The translations under genes were made by a program, and so were the position numbers. Of a DNA stretch of 64,000 nucleotides, positions 63,790 through 64,000 are shown piece after piece. How positions within the stretch are numbered: the first letter of the stretch is position 1; each line of letters starts with the position of its first letter. A model generated the notes under the pieces. That model saw only the letters and a list, made by a program, of their open reading frames with translations. It had not been told where the DNA came from and ran no database searches. The stretch is from NCBI GenBank assembly GCA_027310305.1, contig DAIDBD010000037.1, forward strand, positions 1 through 64,000, read 5' to 3'. The DNA is from Herminiimonas sp. (lineage in GTDB: Bacteria > Pseudomonadota > Gammaproteobacteria > Burkholderiales > Burkholderiaceae_D).

Positions 63790-64000
63790 TCGTTCAGAAG
63801 CTGGTGCTTGACGCAAGTCGAAGTGTTCCACAAATCGCTCAAGTCTAATGCGGCCTTGGCAAAATCGCCGACGCAGACCATCACGACGCAAAACAACCAT
63901 GTGTTCATGTCAATTGTTGCGATGTTCAAGTTGGCGTGCCTGAAAATCCGGCACCACTTGAACCATTTCGCGTTGCGCGCAAAACTTCTTATCGCCGCAA
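63790..64000 (+). pseudogene. transposase C-terminal fragment, truncated (runs off window)
   Basis: From about 63799 the plus-strand frame reads a typical DDE-transposase end: QVEVFHKSLKSNAALAKSPT, then NNHVFMSIVAMFKLACLKIR and HHLNHFALRAKLLIAA up to the edge. A stop at 63787-63789 and loss of similarity just upstream show that the 5' part is missing, so it is a remnant. The family cannot be fixed from this piece (IS4-like is likely). Marks a past insertion right after the copper genes. Confidence 0.7.

Noticed and set aside
63537-63929. 130-codon minus-strand frame at the right edge
   Set aside because: Antisense to both the cytochrome c 3' end and the transposase fragment.

Overview
The window is GC-rich bacterial chromosome with the gene content and order of a betaproteobacterium of the order Burkholderiales, most likely Oxalobacteraceae (Herminiimonas/Herbaspirillum/Collimonas-like). 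This rests on the mnmG-rsmG-lysE-parA-parB and atpIBEFHAGDC blocks lying together, priA next to hemE, the glp ABC-transporter operon, and the general character of the proteins. The conserved core genes nearly all lie on the minus strand, as expected if the replication origin is to the right of them.

Layout. 1-9.5 kb: the 3' end of a large FAD/Fe-S oxidase, a TerC-type membrane protein, small envelope and stress proteins (two YsnF-type proteins and a divergent glycine-zipper protein), an active-looking diguanylate cyclase, two convergent EamA transporters and a VOC protein. 9.6-13.6 kb: priA and hemE, separated by an 880-base AT-rich non-coding block made of two diverged tandem modules carrying perfect DnaA boxes. 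14-22.9 kb: a glycerol/glycerol-3-phosphate module, with a DeoR-type repressor divergent from glpD-glpS-glpT-glpP-glpQ-(DUF2160)-glpV. 22.9-24.2 kb: a PPK2 polyphosphate kinase and a CoA-binding protein. 24.3-31.8 kb: the complete F1Fo ATP synthase operon with a clear promoter and terminator. 32-37 kb: parB, parA, a LysE exporter, rsmG and mnmG, with two parS sites upstream of mnmG. 37-39.4 kb: a TSUP permease and an iron alcohol dehydrogenase. 39.5-44.3 kb: a five-gene branched-chain-amino-acid-type ABC transporter with an internal terminator. 44.5-49.8 kb: GMC oxidoreductase, nitronate monooxygenase, methylmalonate-semialdehyde dehydrogenase and a divergent LysR regulator. 50.3-55.3 kb: slipin/NfeD pair, an unrecognised coiled-coil protein, a degenerate GGDEF protein and a small protein. 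55.4-59.8 kb: PutA and a divergent Lrp-type regulator. 60-63.7 kb: copper resistance copA-copB plus a cytochrome c. The right edge is the 3' part of a transposase.

No rRNA, tRNA, CRISPR array or complete insertion sequence was seen. The most distinctive material is non-coding: a family of REP-like elements (five copies in 6.7 kb) inserted only in gaps of the atp and par operons; CACGAAA-type inverted repeats at two places; the duplicated DnaA-box block between priA and hemE; and a terminator plus long inverted repeat inside the amino-acid transporter operon. Among proteins, the most interesting are a GGDEF protein that has lost its catalytic motif but keeps an RxxD inhibitory site, and the glycerol ABC transporter ATPase pair, whose defects are complementary.
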